A stretch of DNA of 64,000 nt from Mycobacterium botniense (lineage in GTDB: Bacteria; Actinomycetota; Actinomycetes; Mycobacteriales; Mycobacteriaceae), in contig NZ_BLKW01000002.1 of NCBI RefSeq assembly GCF_010723305.1, forward strand, positions 1,240,001 through 1,304,000. The letters run 5' to 3'. The translations under genes and the position numbers were made by a program. A model generated the notes under the pieces. That model saw only the letters and a list, made by a program, of their open reading frames with translations. It searched no databases and was not told the DNA's origin. Of this stretch, positions 37,004 to 45,093 are shown in pieces (positions within the stretch are counted from its first letter, which is position 1; each line of letters opens with the position of its first letter).

Positions 37004-37157
37004 GGTGCTTTGGCGCCACTGTCATGATCCTGTGGGTGAGCCGCTGTGTCCGGGTCGATACCGGCCTTCCCATCGTAACCGTGTCCGTGCACGGCAGACC
37101 GGTGGGGCAAACAGCGTTCGGACCTCGCGGAGGCGCTCAGGCCGCCACCCCCGGGAA

Positions 37158-37184
37158 CTTTACACATTATCGTAAAAATGTCAC
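37158..37184. promoter_or_regulatory. Regulon motif copy 2
   Basis: CTTTACA 37158-37164, TGTCAC 37179-37184, same 14-base spacing. It ends 35 bases before the ATG of the F420-type oxidoreductase. The spacer contains the AT-rich run TAAAAA. Confidence 0.65.
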
Positions 37185-37219
37185 GACTGAGGGTTGCGCG
37201 CTCGACGAGAAAGCTGGCC

Positions 37220-38149
37220 ATGTATTTCACGATCACCCATCCCATGCATCGTCACCCGTACCATCCCGAACTGGTTAGCGGGGCGGGGGTCGCCGCTGTT
37301 GCCGCAGCGGCGGAAGCCGCCGGATTCCACGGGTTCGGGTTCACCGACCACCCCGCTCCGTCGCAGCGCTGGTTGGACGCCGGCGGGCACGACGCGCTGG
37401 ACCCGTTTGTGGCGATGGGTTTCGCCGCAGCCTGCACGACAACGCTGCGGCTGATCCCCAACATCGTGGTGTTGCCCTACCGTAATCCATTTGTGGTGGC
37501 CAAATCCGGTGCGACACTGGATGTGCTGTCCGGCGGCCGGTTTACCCTCGCGGTCGGAGTCGGTTACCTGAAACGGGAGTTCGCGGCCCTCGGGGTGGAC
37601 TACGACGAACGCACGGAGTTGTTCGACGAGGCGCTGCACGTTATTCGCACGGTGTGGACACGCGACGACGTGTGGATCGAGGGACGGCATTTCAGCGCCC
37701 GTGGGATCACCGCCCATCCCCGACCGGTGAGCCAGCCGCACCCGCCGATCTGGATCGGCGGCAATACCGCCGCGGCCCGCCGGCGGGTGGCAGCGCACGG
37801 GGATGGCTGGTGCCCGTTCGCGGCGCCCGCCCAGCTAGCCCAGACCGCGCGAACCGCGGTGATCGACTCGGTCCAGCGCCTCGCCGCCGGTATCGACGAT
37901 CTGCGCTACCGCCTCGACGCGGCAGGCCGCGACCACTCGGCGGTCGACGTGGTGTTCACCAACGCCGCGGGCGGCAGTCCCGCAGACGCGGACTTCAACG
38001 CCGACGCCTACCTGGCCGGTGCGGAAAAGCTGGCGGCGCTTGGGGTCACGTGGCTGCAGGTGGGTTTGCCGGGAGACAGTCTGGCGCACGCACTGGAGAC
38101 CATCGAGCGGTTCGCGGCTTCCGTGATCGACCCGGCGGGCGGCTCGTAA
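37220..38149 (+). CDS. LLM-class F420-dependent oxidoreductase
   Basis: 309 residues from ATG 37220 (MYFTITHPMHRHPY); an earlier ATG at 37178 lies inside the regulatory motif and is rejected. The bacterial-luciferase TIM-barrel pattern is clear: GFHGFGFTDHPAP (about 42-54), LRLIPNIVVLPYRNPFVVAK, LSGGRFTLAVGVGYLKREF, then HPPIWIGGN and ADAYLAGAEKLAALGVTW. This subfamily typically uses coenzyme F420 to reduce or oxidise a hydrophobic alcohol or alkene. Within the motif-controlled cluster; the substrate is probably a CoA thioester or its precursor, by inference only. Confidence 0.88.
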   Translation: MYFTITHPMHRHPYHPELVSGAGVAAVAAAAEAAGFHGFGFTDHPAPSQRWLDAGGHDALDPFVAMGFAAACTTTLRLIPNIVVLPYRNPFVVAKSGATLDVLSGGRFTLAVGVGYLKREFAALGVDYDERTELFDEALHVIRTVWTRDDVWIEGRHFSARGITAHPRPVSQPHPPIWIGGNTAAARRRVAAHGDGWCPFAAPAQLAQTARTAVIDSVQRLAAGIDDLRYRLDAAGRDHSAVDVVFTNAAGGSPADADFNADAYLAGAEKLAALGVTWLQVGLPGDSLAHALETIERFAASVIDPAGGS

Positions 38150-38151
38150 CT

Positions 38152-38178
38152 CTTTACAAGCGTGGCCTGAAATGTCAC
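38152..38178. promoter_or_regulatory. Regulon motif copy 3
   Basis: CTTTACA 38152-38158, TGTCAC 38173-38178. It ends only 9 bases before the GTG of the TesB-like gene and 2 bases after the previous stop, so the transcript from here must be leaderless or nearly so. Confidence 0.65.
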
Positions 38179-38187
38179 GCTCCCTCT

Positions 38188-39069
38188 GTGACCACGGAAT
38201 CTGAACAGACACATTGGTCGGTCGCCGGCCTGCTCGAGTTGTTCGATGTGCAGCCCGACGGAACCAACCATTTCACGGGCGGAACCGGCATCGCCGGCGC
38301 TGACGAGCGCCAGGTCGTCGAAGGCAGCCAAGTGCTAGCGCAGTCGATTATCGCTGTGGCCAAACAATTTCCGGAGAAATCGGTCCGCTCCGCGCACGCT
38401 GTTTTCGCCCGCGCTGTCGCCCCCGGCCCGCCGGTGGAATTCGACCTCGACGTCGTGCATGAAGGCCGCTCCACCGCTACCGCGGTCGTGGCGGCGCGGC
38501 AGGGCGGTCGACGCTGTATGACGATGACCGTGCTCGCCGACATCCCGTCGCCAGATGTGATCCGTCACCATCTGCCGCGGCCGGACGTTGCCGCCCCGGC
38601 CGACGCACATGTCTGTGAGATGCCGATGGCCGGGCGTGAGGTGCGCCTCGTGGACGTCGTCGACGTCAACAGCCCCGACGAAGTCGGGCCGCCCGAACTG
38701 TACGCGTGGGTGCGTTACGACCCGATCCCGGCCCGGGACGATCTCGCCAAGGCGTTGATCGCCCATTTCACCGGGCATTTGGGGATTTCGACCACGATGC
38801 GTGCGCACGCCGGGATCGGCACCAGCCAGGCGCACCTGAGCGTGTCCACCGCCCCGATGACCCTGACCGTCAGCTTCCACGAGCCGGTGTCGTGGAGCGG
38901 TTGGTTGCTGTACACGCACGAAAGCACCCAGGTGGGCGCCGGGATGTCGTATGTCCGCGGTGCGGTGCACACGGAGGACGGGGCGCTGATCGCGTCGTTC
39001 ACGCAGGAGGCGCTGATCCGCCCACTGCGCAGCAGCGACACCGCAATCGAAGCCCGGGCCCGGTTGTAG
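38188..39069 (+). CDS. TesB-like acyl-CoA thioesterase II (double hotdog)
   Basis: 293 residues from GTG 38188 (VTTESEQTHWSVAGLLELFD); a longer in-frame stretch overlaps the previous gene and is not coding. The order of blocks fits TesB: N-terminal LLELFDVQPDGTNHFTG, VFARAVAPGPPVEFDLDVVH, then C-terminal AWVRYDPIPARDDLAKALIA, DLGIST-like HLGISTTM and SWSGWLLYTHES. TesB hydrolyses medium- to long-chain acyl-CoA. It is immediately after the F420-type gene with its own regulatory motif. The catalytic Asp of the second hotdog is not clearly identified by eye. Confidence 0.82.
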   Translation: MTTESEQTHWSVAGLLELFDVQPDGTNHFTGGTGIAGADERQVVEGSQVLAQSIIAVAKQFPEKSVRSAHAVFARAVAPGPPVEFDLDVVHEGRSTATAVVAARQGGRRCMTMTVLADIPSPDVIRHHLPRPDVAAPADAHVCEMPMAGREVRLVDVVDVNSPDEVGPPELYAWVRYDPIPARDDLAKALIAHFTGHLGISTTMRAHAGIGTSQAHLSVSTAPMTLTVSFHEPVSWSGWLLYTHESTQVGAGMSYVRGAVHTEDGALIASFTQEALIRPLRSSDTAIEARARL

Positions 39070-39118
39070 CGGTCAGCTGACACGGAGACCGGCACACCGC
39101 ACGTCCGGTCGACGCGGG

Positions 39119-39811
39119 TCACCGGTGGGCATCCGGTGGGGGCGGCAGTTCAGCCACAACACGTGCGCGCGTCTCGTCGAAACTGAGAAACCCCTTGATA
39201 GGCAGGCTCTCCGGTGGCGGGTCCGGATAACTCCAGGCGACGTCATCGACGACTGTGTTGCCGACGACTGCGGCCCAGTACGTCGCCGCGCCTTTGTAAT
39301 TGCAATACGACGTGGTCTCGGTGGGCCGGAGCAGGTCGATGCGAACGAATGCGGGGTCGACGTACAGGCGGGGTTGCACTGCTGTTTCGAAGACGATCAC
39401 CGTGTCGTCGGTGTCGACCAGTGTGGTGTCAGCGACGGTGACGCGCAGATGCCGTTTAGTCGGGCGGCAGTCGATGCGGTGATAGGGGTTGGGCGGATAG
39501 GTGACGAGTCTGCGCCCCTCCTCGAACCACACGTCGACGGCATCCCAGGGGACCGCGACGAACCCCGGCGCCTCCGCGACCGGCTGGTGTGGCAGCCCGC
39601 CGACCTCACCGGCCGGAAAGGCGTAGCTCAGGGCATGGTTGCGCCGGTGCACCAATAATGCACGCTCGGTGTCAAGCACCACGTGCCCGTCGCGAAATGC
39701 CTGGACACGGCGCGGGTGTGGTTCTATGTACACCACCTCACCCGGCAATGGGGGAGTGAACCATCCCGCGGGATCCGAACTGAGCGGACCACGCCCAGCG
39801 GTAAGCGTCAT
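39119..39811 (-). CDS. DUF427-domain protein, two-domain type
   Basis: 230 residues with two DUF427-like halves. The first carries VVYIEPHPRRVQAFRDGHVV, then LDTERALLVHRRNHALSYAF. The second has VADTTLVDTDDTVIVFETA, LRPTETTSYCNYKGAATYWA, and VAWSYPDPPPESLPIKGFLS. The family is an actinobacterial beta-barrel of unknown activity. Convergent with the TesB gene, divergent from the CoA-transferase, and sharing the motif at 39941 across a 130-base gap. A second intact single-domain copy lies at 12057 and a broken one at 3392. Confidence 0.85.
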   Translation of the reverse strand: MTLTAGRGPLSSDPAGWFTPPLPGEVVYIEPHPRRVQAFRDGHVVLDTERALLVHRRNHALSYAFPAGEVGGLPHQPVAEAPGFVAVPWDAVDVWFEEGRRLVTYPPNPYHRIDCRPTKRHLRVTVADTTLVDTDDTVIVFETAVQPRLYVDPAFVRIDLLRPTETTSYCNYKGAATYWAAVVGNTVVDDVAWSYPDPPPESLPIKGFLSFDETRARVVAELPPPPDAHR

Positions 39812-39940
39812 GGCCGGAATTGCGCTGGCACCGTGGCCAGCCGTGCGATTGTGAGCGATCCTGTCATGGGCCGTCCTTGCACGCAGTGTCCCGTTCCGTG
39901 GTGCCGATAGCCTCCACGGGTGGTCAGCATAGTTGCCCAG

Positions 39941-39967
39941 GTTTACAACTTGGCGTGTAAGTGTTAA
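39941..39967. promoter_or_regulatory. Regulon motif copy 4 (GTTTACA-N14-TGTTAA)
   Basis: GTTTACA 39941-39947 and TGTTAA 39962-39967, a diverged copy with identical spacing. It also contains the closer inverted repeat TTTACA / TGTAA. It lies 21 bases before the CoA-transferase GTG, in the divergent gap with the DUF427 gene. Confidence 0.5.
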
Positions 39968-39988
39968 CGATTTCAGAGAGGATCTGTC

Positions 39989-41158
39989 GTGGCCGGACCG
40001 ATGGAGGGCGTCAGGGTCATCGAGCTGGGGATCTGGGTAGCCGCCCCGGCAGCGGGCGGGATCCTCGCGGATTGGGGCGCAGACGTCATCAAGATCGAGC
40101 CACCGACTGGTGACCCGGCGCGGACGTTCGGCCGCATGCTTGGAGTTGCCGGCGGGGAGAACCCGCCGTTCGAAATGGACAATCGCTCCAAACGCAGCAT
40201 CGTTGTGGACTTAACCACCCCGGATGGCCGGTCGACTGCACTTGAATTGCTCAGCAGCGCCGACGTTTTCCTGACCAATATCCGGCCAGGTGCGCTGCAA
40301 CGCCTCGGAGTGGACTTCGAGACGGTGGCCGCCCGCAACCGGCGGCTCGTCTACGGGTTGATCACCGGGTACGGTATGGCCGGACCCGACGCCGACCGCG
40401 CCGCCTATGACGTGGCGGCGTTTTGGGCCCGTGCCGGGGTGGCTCACTTACTCACCCGTCCCGGTGACACCCCTCCGTTTCAGCGTGGCGGCATGGGTGA
40501 CCACATGGTCGCGATGACCCTTGTCGCGGCGGTGTGCGCCGCCCTGCTGGCCCGGGAACGCAGCGGAGCCGGTCAACTGGTGACGACGTCGCTGTACCGG
40601 CAGGGCACCTACACGGTCAGTTTTGACCTCAACACGTACCTGATGTCGGGGCAGCCGATCGCCGTCGGCCAGCGCGAATCGATGGCTAACCCGTGCATGA
40701 ACAACTACGCCGCCGCAGATGGGCGGCGGTTCTGGGTGGTGGGCCTACAAGGAGAGCGCCACTGGCCGGCGCTGTGCCGGGTAGTCGGGCGACCCGACTG
40801 GCTGACCGATCCCCGTTTCGCCACCGCGCGCGCCCGCGCGGCCCACGCTGTCGAGCTCATCAGCGAGCTGGACGCGATTTTCGCCACCAAAGCGCTCACC
40901 GAATGGGCGGAGATCTTTGCCCGTGAACCGGAGTTCTTCTGGTCACCGGTCAACAGCCTCGAAGACGTTCTGGCCGACGAACAGTTCTATGCCGCGGGCG
41001 GTATCGTCTCGGTGCCTGGTGCCGACGGTGGTGTCCCGATGGTTGCAACACCGGCAGATTTTCACGGCACGCCGTGGGCCCCACGCTCGATCGCCCCACA
41101 GCTCGGCGAACACACCGAGGAGATCCTCGCTGAGCTGAAAGCTCGCCGCACGCCCTGA
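39989..41158 (+). CDS. CaiB/BaiF family class III CoA-transferase
   Basis: 389 residues, GTG start 39989. Family landmarks: GVRVIELGIWVAAPAAGGIL, ADWGADVIKIEPPTGDPAR, LTNIRPGALQRLGVDFETV, and the catalytic-Asp region QRGGMGDHMVAMTL. These enzymes move CoA between carboxylic acids (formyl-CoA transferase, BaiF, racemase-like). It indicates that the cluster processes a carboxylate as its CoA thioester. Motif copy 4 precedes it; the following gene begins after motif copy 5. Confidence 0.92.
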   Translation: MAGPMEGVRVIELGIWVAAPAAGGILADWGADVIKIEPPTGDPARTFGRMLGVAGGENPPFEMDNRSKRSIVVDLTTPDGRSTALELLSSADVFLTNIRPGALQRLGVDFETVAARNRRLVYGLITGYGMAGPDADRAAYDVAAFWARAGVAHLLTRPGDTPPFQRGGMGDHMVAMTLVAAVCAALLARERSGAGQLVTTSLYRQGTYTVSFDLNTYLMSGQPIAVGQRESMANPCMNNYAAADGRRFWVVGLQGERHWPALCRVVGRPDWLTDPRFATARARAAHAVELISELDAIFATKALTEWAEIFAREPEFFWSPVNSLEDVLADEQFYAAGGIVSVPGADGGVPMVATPADFHGTPWAPRSIAPQLGEHTEEILAELKARRTP

Positions 41159-41187
41159 CCACACCGCTCAGCCCGGACCAGACGAGA

Positions 41188-41214
41188 CTTTACAGATTGT
41201 GGTGACAATGTCAC
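41188..41214. promoter_or_regulatory. Regulon motif copy 5
   Basis: CTTTACA 41188-41194, TGTCAC 41209-41214, 29 bases after the CoA-transferase stop and about 100 bases before the next probable start. Confidence 0.65.
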
Positions 41215-41316
41215 ATTGTTGTGGGTCGCGTCATCAATCTCCGGTGAATGCGGGTGACCAGTCGGGCCGGCCAGGCCGGCCTACCGGTCAGGGGTGCAGC
41301 GATAGGGAAGAGATCT

Positions 41317-41904
41317 ATGGTCAGTCAAGCTTTGCGCCGGCGTGGCCGCGGTGCCGACCACGCTGGGCCGATGCGCAATTCGCGCGACGGCAACACCATC
41401 TCCCTCAAGTACCGGCTCGACGTTATCGGCTGCCGTGTCACGGACGTGGTCCGGTCTATCGGCGGATGGTTGTATGACCGGGCAATGGCGGGCTGGGAGG
41501 TGAACGTGATGCTGCCGCGGATCAGCGATGCGCGGCCGCTGCAGATTCTCGGCGCGCGAATGCTCGGCGCGCACGGGGACGTCAGCACGACCGGTCTGGC
41601 AAACCACGGGTTGGCTGTCAGCGCCGATGTGTTCGCACAGAACGCGGCTATCCGCAAGACTGTGCTCGAAGCCTTGGACAGTGGTCTGACCGAGGTCACA
41701 TTGTGGGGGGACAGCTGGCCGGTGCGGGTTCAGCGCGGCCTTGGTGCCGTCGACTACCGGCTGAGCGGGGCAGCGCGTGCTTTTAAGCACCAAGCGCTTG
41801 CCGCGGCACAACTTCCGCACGAATCGGTTGGGTTGCTGGAGACGTTTTTCACCGACAGGCGATCGTTTTCGCCGCTGGGTTCCGAGCTGATTTCAGCCGG
41901 CTAG
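41317..41904 (+). CDS. Hypothetical protein in motif-controlled cluster
   Basis: 195 residues from ATG 41317 (MVSQALRRRG) with GGGAAGAG upstream; ATG 41248 is an alternative. I do not recognise a family. It has a basic N-terminus, then SLKYRLDVIGCRVTDVVRSI (41410 region), GGWLYDRAMAGWEVNVMLPR, ALDSGLTEVTLWGDSWP and RALDYRLSG-like ARAFKHQALAAAQLPHES. No signal peptide or membrane segment is evident. It lies just after a copy of the 27-bp motif, so it is probably a functional member of the regulon. The expected role is unknown. Confidence 0.65.
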   Translation: MVSQALRRRGRGADHAGPMRNSRDGNTISLKYRLDVIGCRVTDVVRSIGGWLYDRAMAGWEVNVMLPRISDARPLQILGARMLGAHGDVSTTGLANHGLAVSADVFAQNAAIRKTVLEALDSGLTEVTLWGDSWPVRVQRGLGAVDYRLSGAARAFKHQALAAAQLPHESVGLLETFFTDRRSFSPLGSELISAG

Positions 41905-42156
41905 CCCCGGAACGCCCGTGGAATGCTGGCACAGCCGTACCATTGCACCAGCTGCGTTGTCAGCAGCGCCGGTTCGCGGTGAGAGTGCGACGGTTTGGTC
42001 GTCGATGTTGCACCGGAGGCGTGCAGTGTGCGGTGATGTCACGCCCCGGCACGGCGAGGATCTGGTGAACGCCAACAGGCAGTGGCCCTGCCGGCCTCAA
42101 AGCCGGCGCTCGACCAGCGGCAACCGATGCGGCAAGCGATCGAAGGCCCCACGCGT

Positions 42157-42891
42157 ATGACAGCCCGGACGCGGGTGGCGCTCGTTACCGGAGCGGCCGG
42201 CGGACAGGGCTGGGCGATCGTCGAACGGTTGCGCGCGGCAGGGTTTCTGGTCGCGGCGTGCGACCAGCGGTCTGATGAACTCGGCGTCGCCGTCGATAAG
42301 CGCGGCGACGCCGCGGTGATGGGGATCTCTCTCGATGTGACCTCGGAGTCCCAGTGGGATGCCGCCGTCCGGCAGGTTGTCGATCGCTTCGGGTCGCTGA
42401 CCGCTTTGGTGAACAACGCCGGTGTACTGCATCGGGCGGCGATCGCCGACGAGACGGTACCAGGATTCGAAACGGCCTGGCGGGTCAACTGCCTGGGTGC
42501 GTTTTTAGGGATCCGCGCAGCGCTCGACCAACTGCGCGCCGCCGAAGACGCTGCCGTCGTGAACATCTGCAGCACTGCCGCGATCCGGCCCTTCCCGCTC
42601 CATTCGGCATACGGATCATCCAAATGGGCGCTGCGCGGACTGACCCAAATCGCTGCAGCCGAGTTGGCCACGTGCAAAGTCCGGGTCAACGCGGTGTTTC
42701 CCGGACCCGTGGCGACACCGATGCTCGACGACGCCGTCCGTCAGCGGCTGGTCGCGACGTCGGTGTCCGGCCGACTGGGACAGCCGCTGGAAATAGCTGA
42801 CGCGGTGGCGTTTCTGCTCTCAGAGCAGGCATCCTTCATCACCGGATCAGAACTGGTCGTCGACGGCGGACAGTGTTTACAGATCCGGTGA
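42157..42891 (+). CDS. Short-chain dehydrogenase/reductase (SDR)
   Basis: 244 residues from ATG 42157 (MTARTRVALVTGAAGGQG). Cofactor loop TGAAGGQG, acidic CDQRSDEL at the end of beta-2 (NAD-preferring), NNAG, then NICSTAAIRPFPLHSAYGSS with Ser-Tyr-xxx-Lys (YGSSK), PG-motif VFPGPVATPM and tail SFITGSELVVDGG. The frame extends left to 42082 without family similarity. A 250-base gap (41905-42156) separates it from the hypothetical gene; no motif copy is in that gap, so it may be read through from 41188. Confidence 0.88.
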   Translation: MTARTRVALVTGAAGGQGWAIVERLRAAGFLVAACDQRSDELGVAVDKRGDAAVMGISLDVTSESQWDAAVRQVVDRFGSLTALVNNAGVLHRAAIADETVPGFETAWRVNCLGAFLGIRAALDQLRAAEDAAVVNICSTAAIRPFPLHSAYGSSKWALRGLTQIAAAELATCKVRVNAVFPGPVATPMLDDAVRQRLVATSVSGRLGQPLEIADAVAFLLSEQASFITGSELVVDGGQCLQIR

Positions 42892-42948
42892 CGCCCGGCG
42901 TGGCCCACGCTCAGCAAGCGGCAAGCTATGGTCGCGGGTTTCCACCGC

Positions 42949-44076
42949 TCAGCCGGTGTCGAAGGTGATGAGCTGGCGCACCTCGGTACCCTCGGCGAGG
43001 CGATCCATAGCTGCGTTGAGCTCCTCCAGCGCGATCGTCGACGACACCAGCTTATGCACCGGCAGGCGGCCCGACTGCCACAGCGACACGAATCGGGGAA
43101 TGTCGCGGCCAGGCACCGACGAACCCAGGTAGCAGCCGATCAATGATCGGCCCTCGGCGACAAAACCCAACGGCGCCAGGCTGATCCGGGTATCAGGCGG
43201 GGGCAGTCCCACGGTGATCGTGCGTCCTCCTGGCGCGGTCAGTTCGATCGCTGTCTGCAATGCGGCGGGTCGGCCCACGGCCTCGATGACAATCGGCGCC
43301 TTCACGCCGTTATCGATGGCCTGTTGCGGCGTATAGATCTCGTGCGCACCGAAAGCTTCTGCCGCTGCCAACTTCTCAGGCTGTTGGTCGACCGCTGCGA
43401 CCGTGACATCGTCGTGGGCGAGCGCGGTGAGCACCGCGGCCATGCCCACACCACCCAGGCCGACCACGGCAACAGTCTGACCGGGAACCGGTTTGCCGAC
43501 ATTGAGCACGGCGCCCCCGCCGGTCAGCACAGCGCAACCCAGCAATGCCGCCACACCCGGCGGAACCTCGTCCGGCACCGGAACGATGCTGGCGCGGTTG
43601 ACGACGGCGTGGGTGGCGAACCCGGACACACCCAAATGGTGGTACACGGGTTGTCCACCGCGGCTGAGCCGAATTGCGCCGCCGAGCAATGTGCCCGCCG
43701 CGTTGGCGGCGCCGCCCAGATCACACGGGGCCATTCCAGCGGTGGCGCACGCCGCGCACCGCCCGCAGCGCGGCAGGAATGTCATGACCACCCGCTGTCC
43801 GACGGTGAGGTTGAGACGACCGCGGTTTTCGGTTGGGCCGATCTGCTCGACGATTCCGGCGGCTTCATGGCCGAGCAGTATCGGTACGGGGCGCATCCGG
43901 CTGCCGTCGACAACAGAAAGATCGGAATGACACACCCCGGCCGCTTCGATGCGGACGAGAACCTCGTCACGCTGCGGCGGCGCCAAGTCCAGTTCGCCGA
44001 CGCTGATCGGACGCGATTCGGCATAGGGCCGCGGTAGACCGCTCTGGTCCAGCACGGCGCCCCGGATGTGAAACAT
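42949..44076 (-). CDS. adhE1: Zinc-dependent alcohol dehydrogenase AdhE1
   Basis: 375 residues from ATG 44076; the earlier start at 44112 would overlap the divergent gene. Medium-chain ADH: catalytic-zinc ligands in AGVCHSDLS and GHEAAG, structural-zinc cysteines in CGRCAACATAGMAPC, coenzyme domain AVVGLGGVGMAAVLTALAHD. The aspartate-type end of strand beta-B (AVDQQPEKL) suggests NAD. Position and divergent layout match Rv0162c (adhE1). Oxidises or reduces an alcohol/aldehyde pair; natural substrate not evident. Confidence 0.92.
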   Translation of the reverse strand: MFHIRGAVLDQSGLPRPYAESRPISVGELDLAPPQRDEVLVRIEAAGVCHSDLSVVDGSRMRPVPILLGHEAAGIVEQIGPTENRGRLNLTVGQRVVMTFLPRCGRCAACATAGMAPCDLGGAANAAGTLLGGAIRLSRGGQPVYHHLGVSGFATHAVVNRASIVPVPDEVPPGVAALLGCAVLTGGGAVLNVGKPVPGQTVAVVGLGGVGMAAVLTALAHDDVTVAAVDQQPEKLAAAEAFGAHEIYTPQQAIDNGVKAPIVIEAVGRPAALQTAIELTAPGGRTITVGLPPPDTRISLAPLGFVAEGRSLIGCYLGSSVPGRDIPRFVSLWQSGRLPVHKLVSSTIALEELNAAMDRLAEGTEVRQLITFDTG

Positions 44077-44090
44077 GTTGGAATACAACC

Positions 44091-44582
44091 ATGGCATCGG
44101 TTCCCCGCGCACCAGCCGAACTCACCAGCCGGGACTTTCCAGTGCTGTGGCCCGTGCTCACCCGCTGGGCCGACAACGACATGTTCGGTCATCTCAACAA
44201 CGCCGTCTACTACCAGCTCTTCGATACCGCGATCAACGGCTGGATCACCACGAACGTCGACGTCGACCCGCTCACCGTACCGGCCTTGGGCATCGTCGCC
44301 GAGTCGGGTTGTCGCTACTTTTCCGAGCTGCGGTTCCCGGAAAGGCTCGTGGTCGGCCTGGCGGTGACGAGGCTGGGGCGCAGCAGCGTCACCTACCGGC
44401 TGGGGGTGTTCCGGGCCGCCGAAGACCTTCGCGACGGTGAGGCGCAGGCCATCACGGCGCTGGGGCATTGGGTGCATGTCTATGTCGACCGATCGAGCCG
44501 CAAACCGGTCCCGATTCCCGACGCCATCCGCGCCCTGCTGTCGACAGCCCGTGTCTCCGCGAGGCGGAAGCCCCAGCAGTGA
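44091..44582 (+). CDS. Hotdog-fold acyl-CoA thioesterase (4HBT type)
   Basis: 163 residues. The 4-hydroxybenzoyl-CoA thioesterase pattern is clear: LWPVLTRWADNDMFGHLNNA (Asp near residue 28 and the following HLNNAVYY), FSELRFPERLVVGLAVTRLG, and RSSVTYRLGVF. These enzymes hydrolyse acyl-CoA thioesters. ATG 44091 lies 14 bases from the divergent adhE1 start. Equivalent to Rv0163. It is followed by the TB18.5-like gene. Confidence 0.88.
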   Translation: MASVPRAPAELTSRDFPVLWPVLTRWADNDMFGHLNNAVYYQLFDTAINGWITTNVDVDPLTVPALGIVAESGCRYFSELRFPERLVVGLAVTRLGRSSVTYRLGVFRAAEDLRDGEAQAITALGHWVHVYVDRSSRKPVPIPDAIRALLSTARVSARRKPQQ

Positions 44583-44649
44583 ACCAAGCGAAACCACAGC
44601 CGCGGCTTCTCTTTCACGATCTCGGGCGGGCGCTCGATATGCTCAGCCA

Positions 44650-45093
44650 ATGCCGTTCGTGAGCAAGACCGTCGAGGTCGCCGCCGACGCGGCCTCGATC
44701 ATGGCTATCGTCGCCGACTTTGAGTCGTATCCGGAGTGGAACGAGGAGGTCAAGGGTCTGTGGGTACTGGCCCGTTACGATGACGGCCGGCCCAGCCAGC
44801 TGCGGGTCGACACCGTGGTCTCCGGTATCGAAGGCACCTATATCCAGGCGGTCTACTACCCGAGCGATCACCAGATCCAAACCGTCATGCAGCAGGGTGA
44901 CCTGTTTTCCAAACAGGAGCAGCTGTTCAGTGTGGTGGAGCTGGGTCCAACCTCGTTGCTGACCGTCGATATGGATGTCGAGCCCACCATGGCGATCCCC
45001 GCGCCGATGGTGAAGAAAGCCGTCGACAACGCGCTGAACTATCTGGCCGATAACCTCAAGCAGCGGGCCGAGCAATTAGCTGCTAGCAGCTAG
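44650..45093 (+). CDS. SRPBCC/START-like protein (TB18.5 homolog)
   Basis: 147 residues from ATG 44650 (MPFVSKTVEVAADAASIMAI). The helix-grip fold polyketide-cyclase/START pattern: VADFESYPEWNEEVKGLWVL, then DTVVSGIEGTYIQAVYY and a long C-terminal helix AVDNALNYLADNLKQRAEQL. Equivalent to Rv0164 (TB18.5), a protein known as a T-cell antigen. It probably binds a lipid-like ligand. The stop codon shares the palindrome CTAG (45090-45093) with the stop of convergent mce1R. Confidence 0.88.
   Translation: MPFVSKTVEVAADAASIMAIVADFESYPEWNEEVKGLWVLARYDDGRPSQLRVDTVVSGIEGTYIQAVYYPSDHQIQTVMQQGDLFSKQEQLFSVVELGPTSLLTVDMDVEPTMAIPAPMVKKAVDNALNYLADNLKQRAEQLAASS

Noticed and set aside
37158..41214. Reading the CTTTACA/TGTCAC pairs as -35/-10 sigma promoters
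   Set aside because: The 14-base spacing is too short for a standard -35/-10 pair, TGTCAC is a poor -10, and the pair is dyad-like. An operator is a better explanation, though overlap with promoters is likely.
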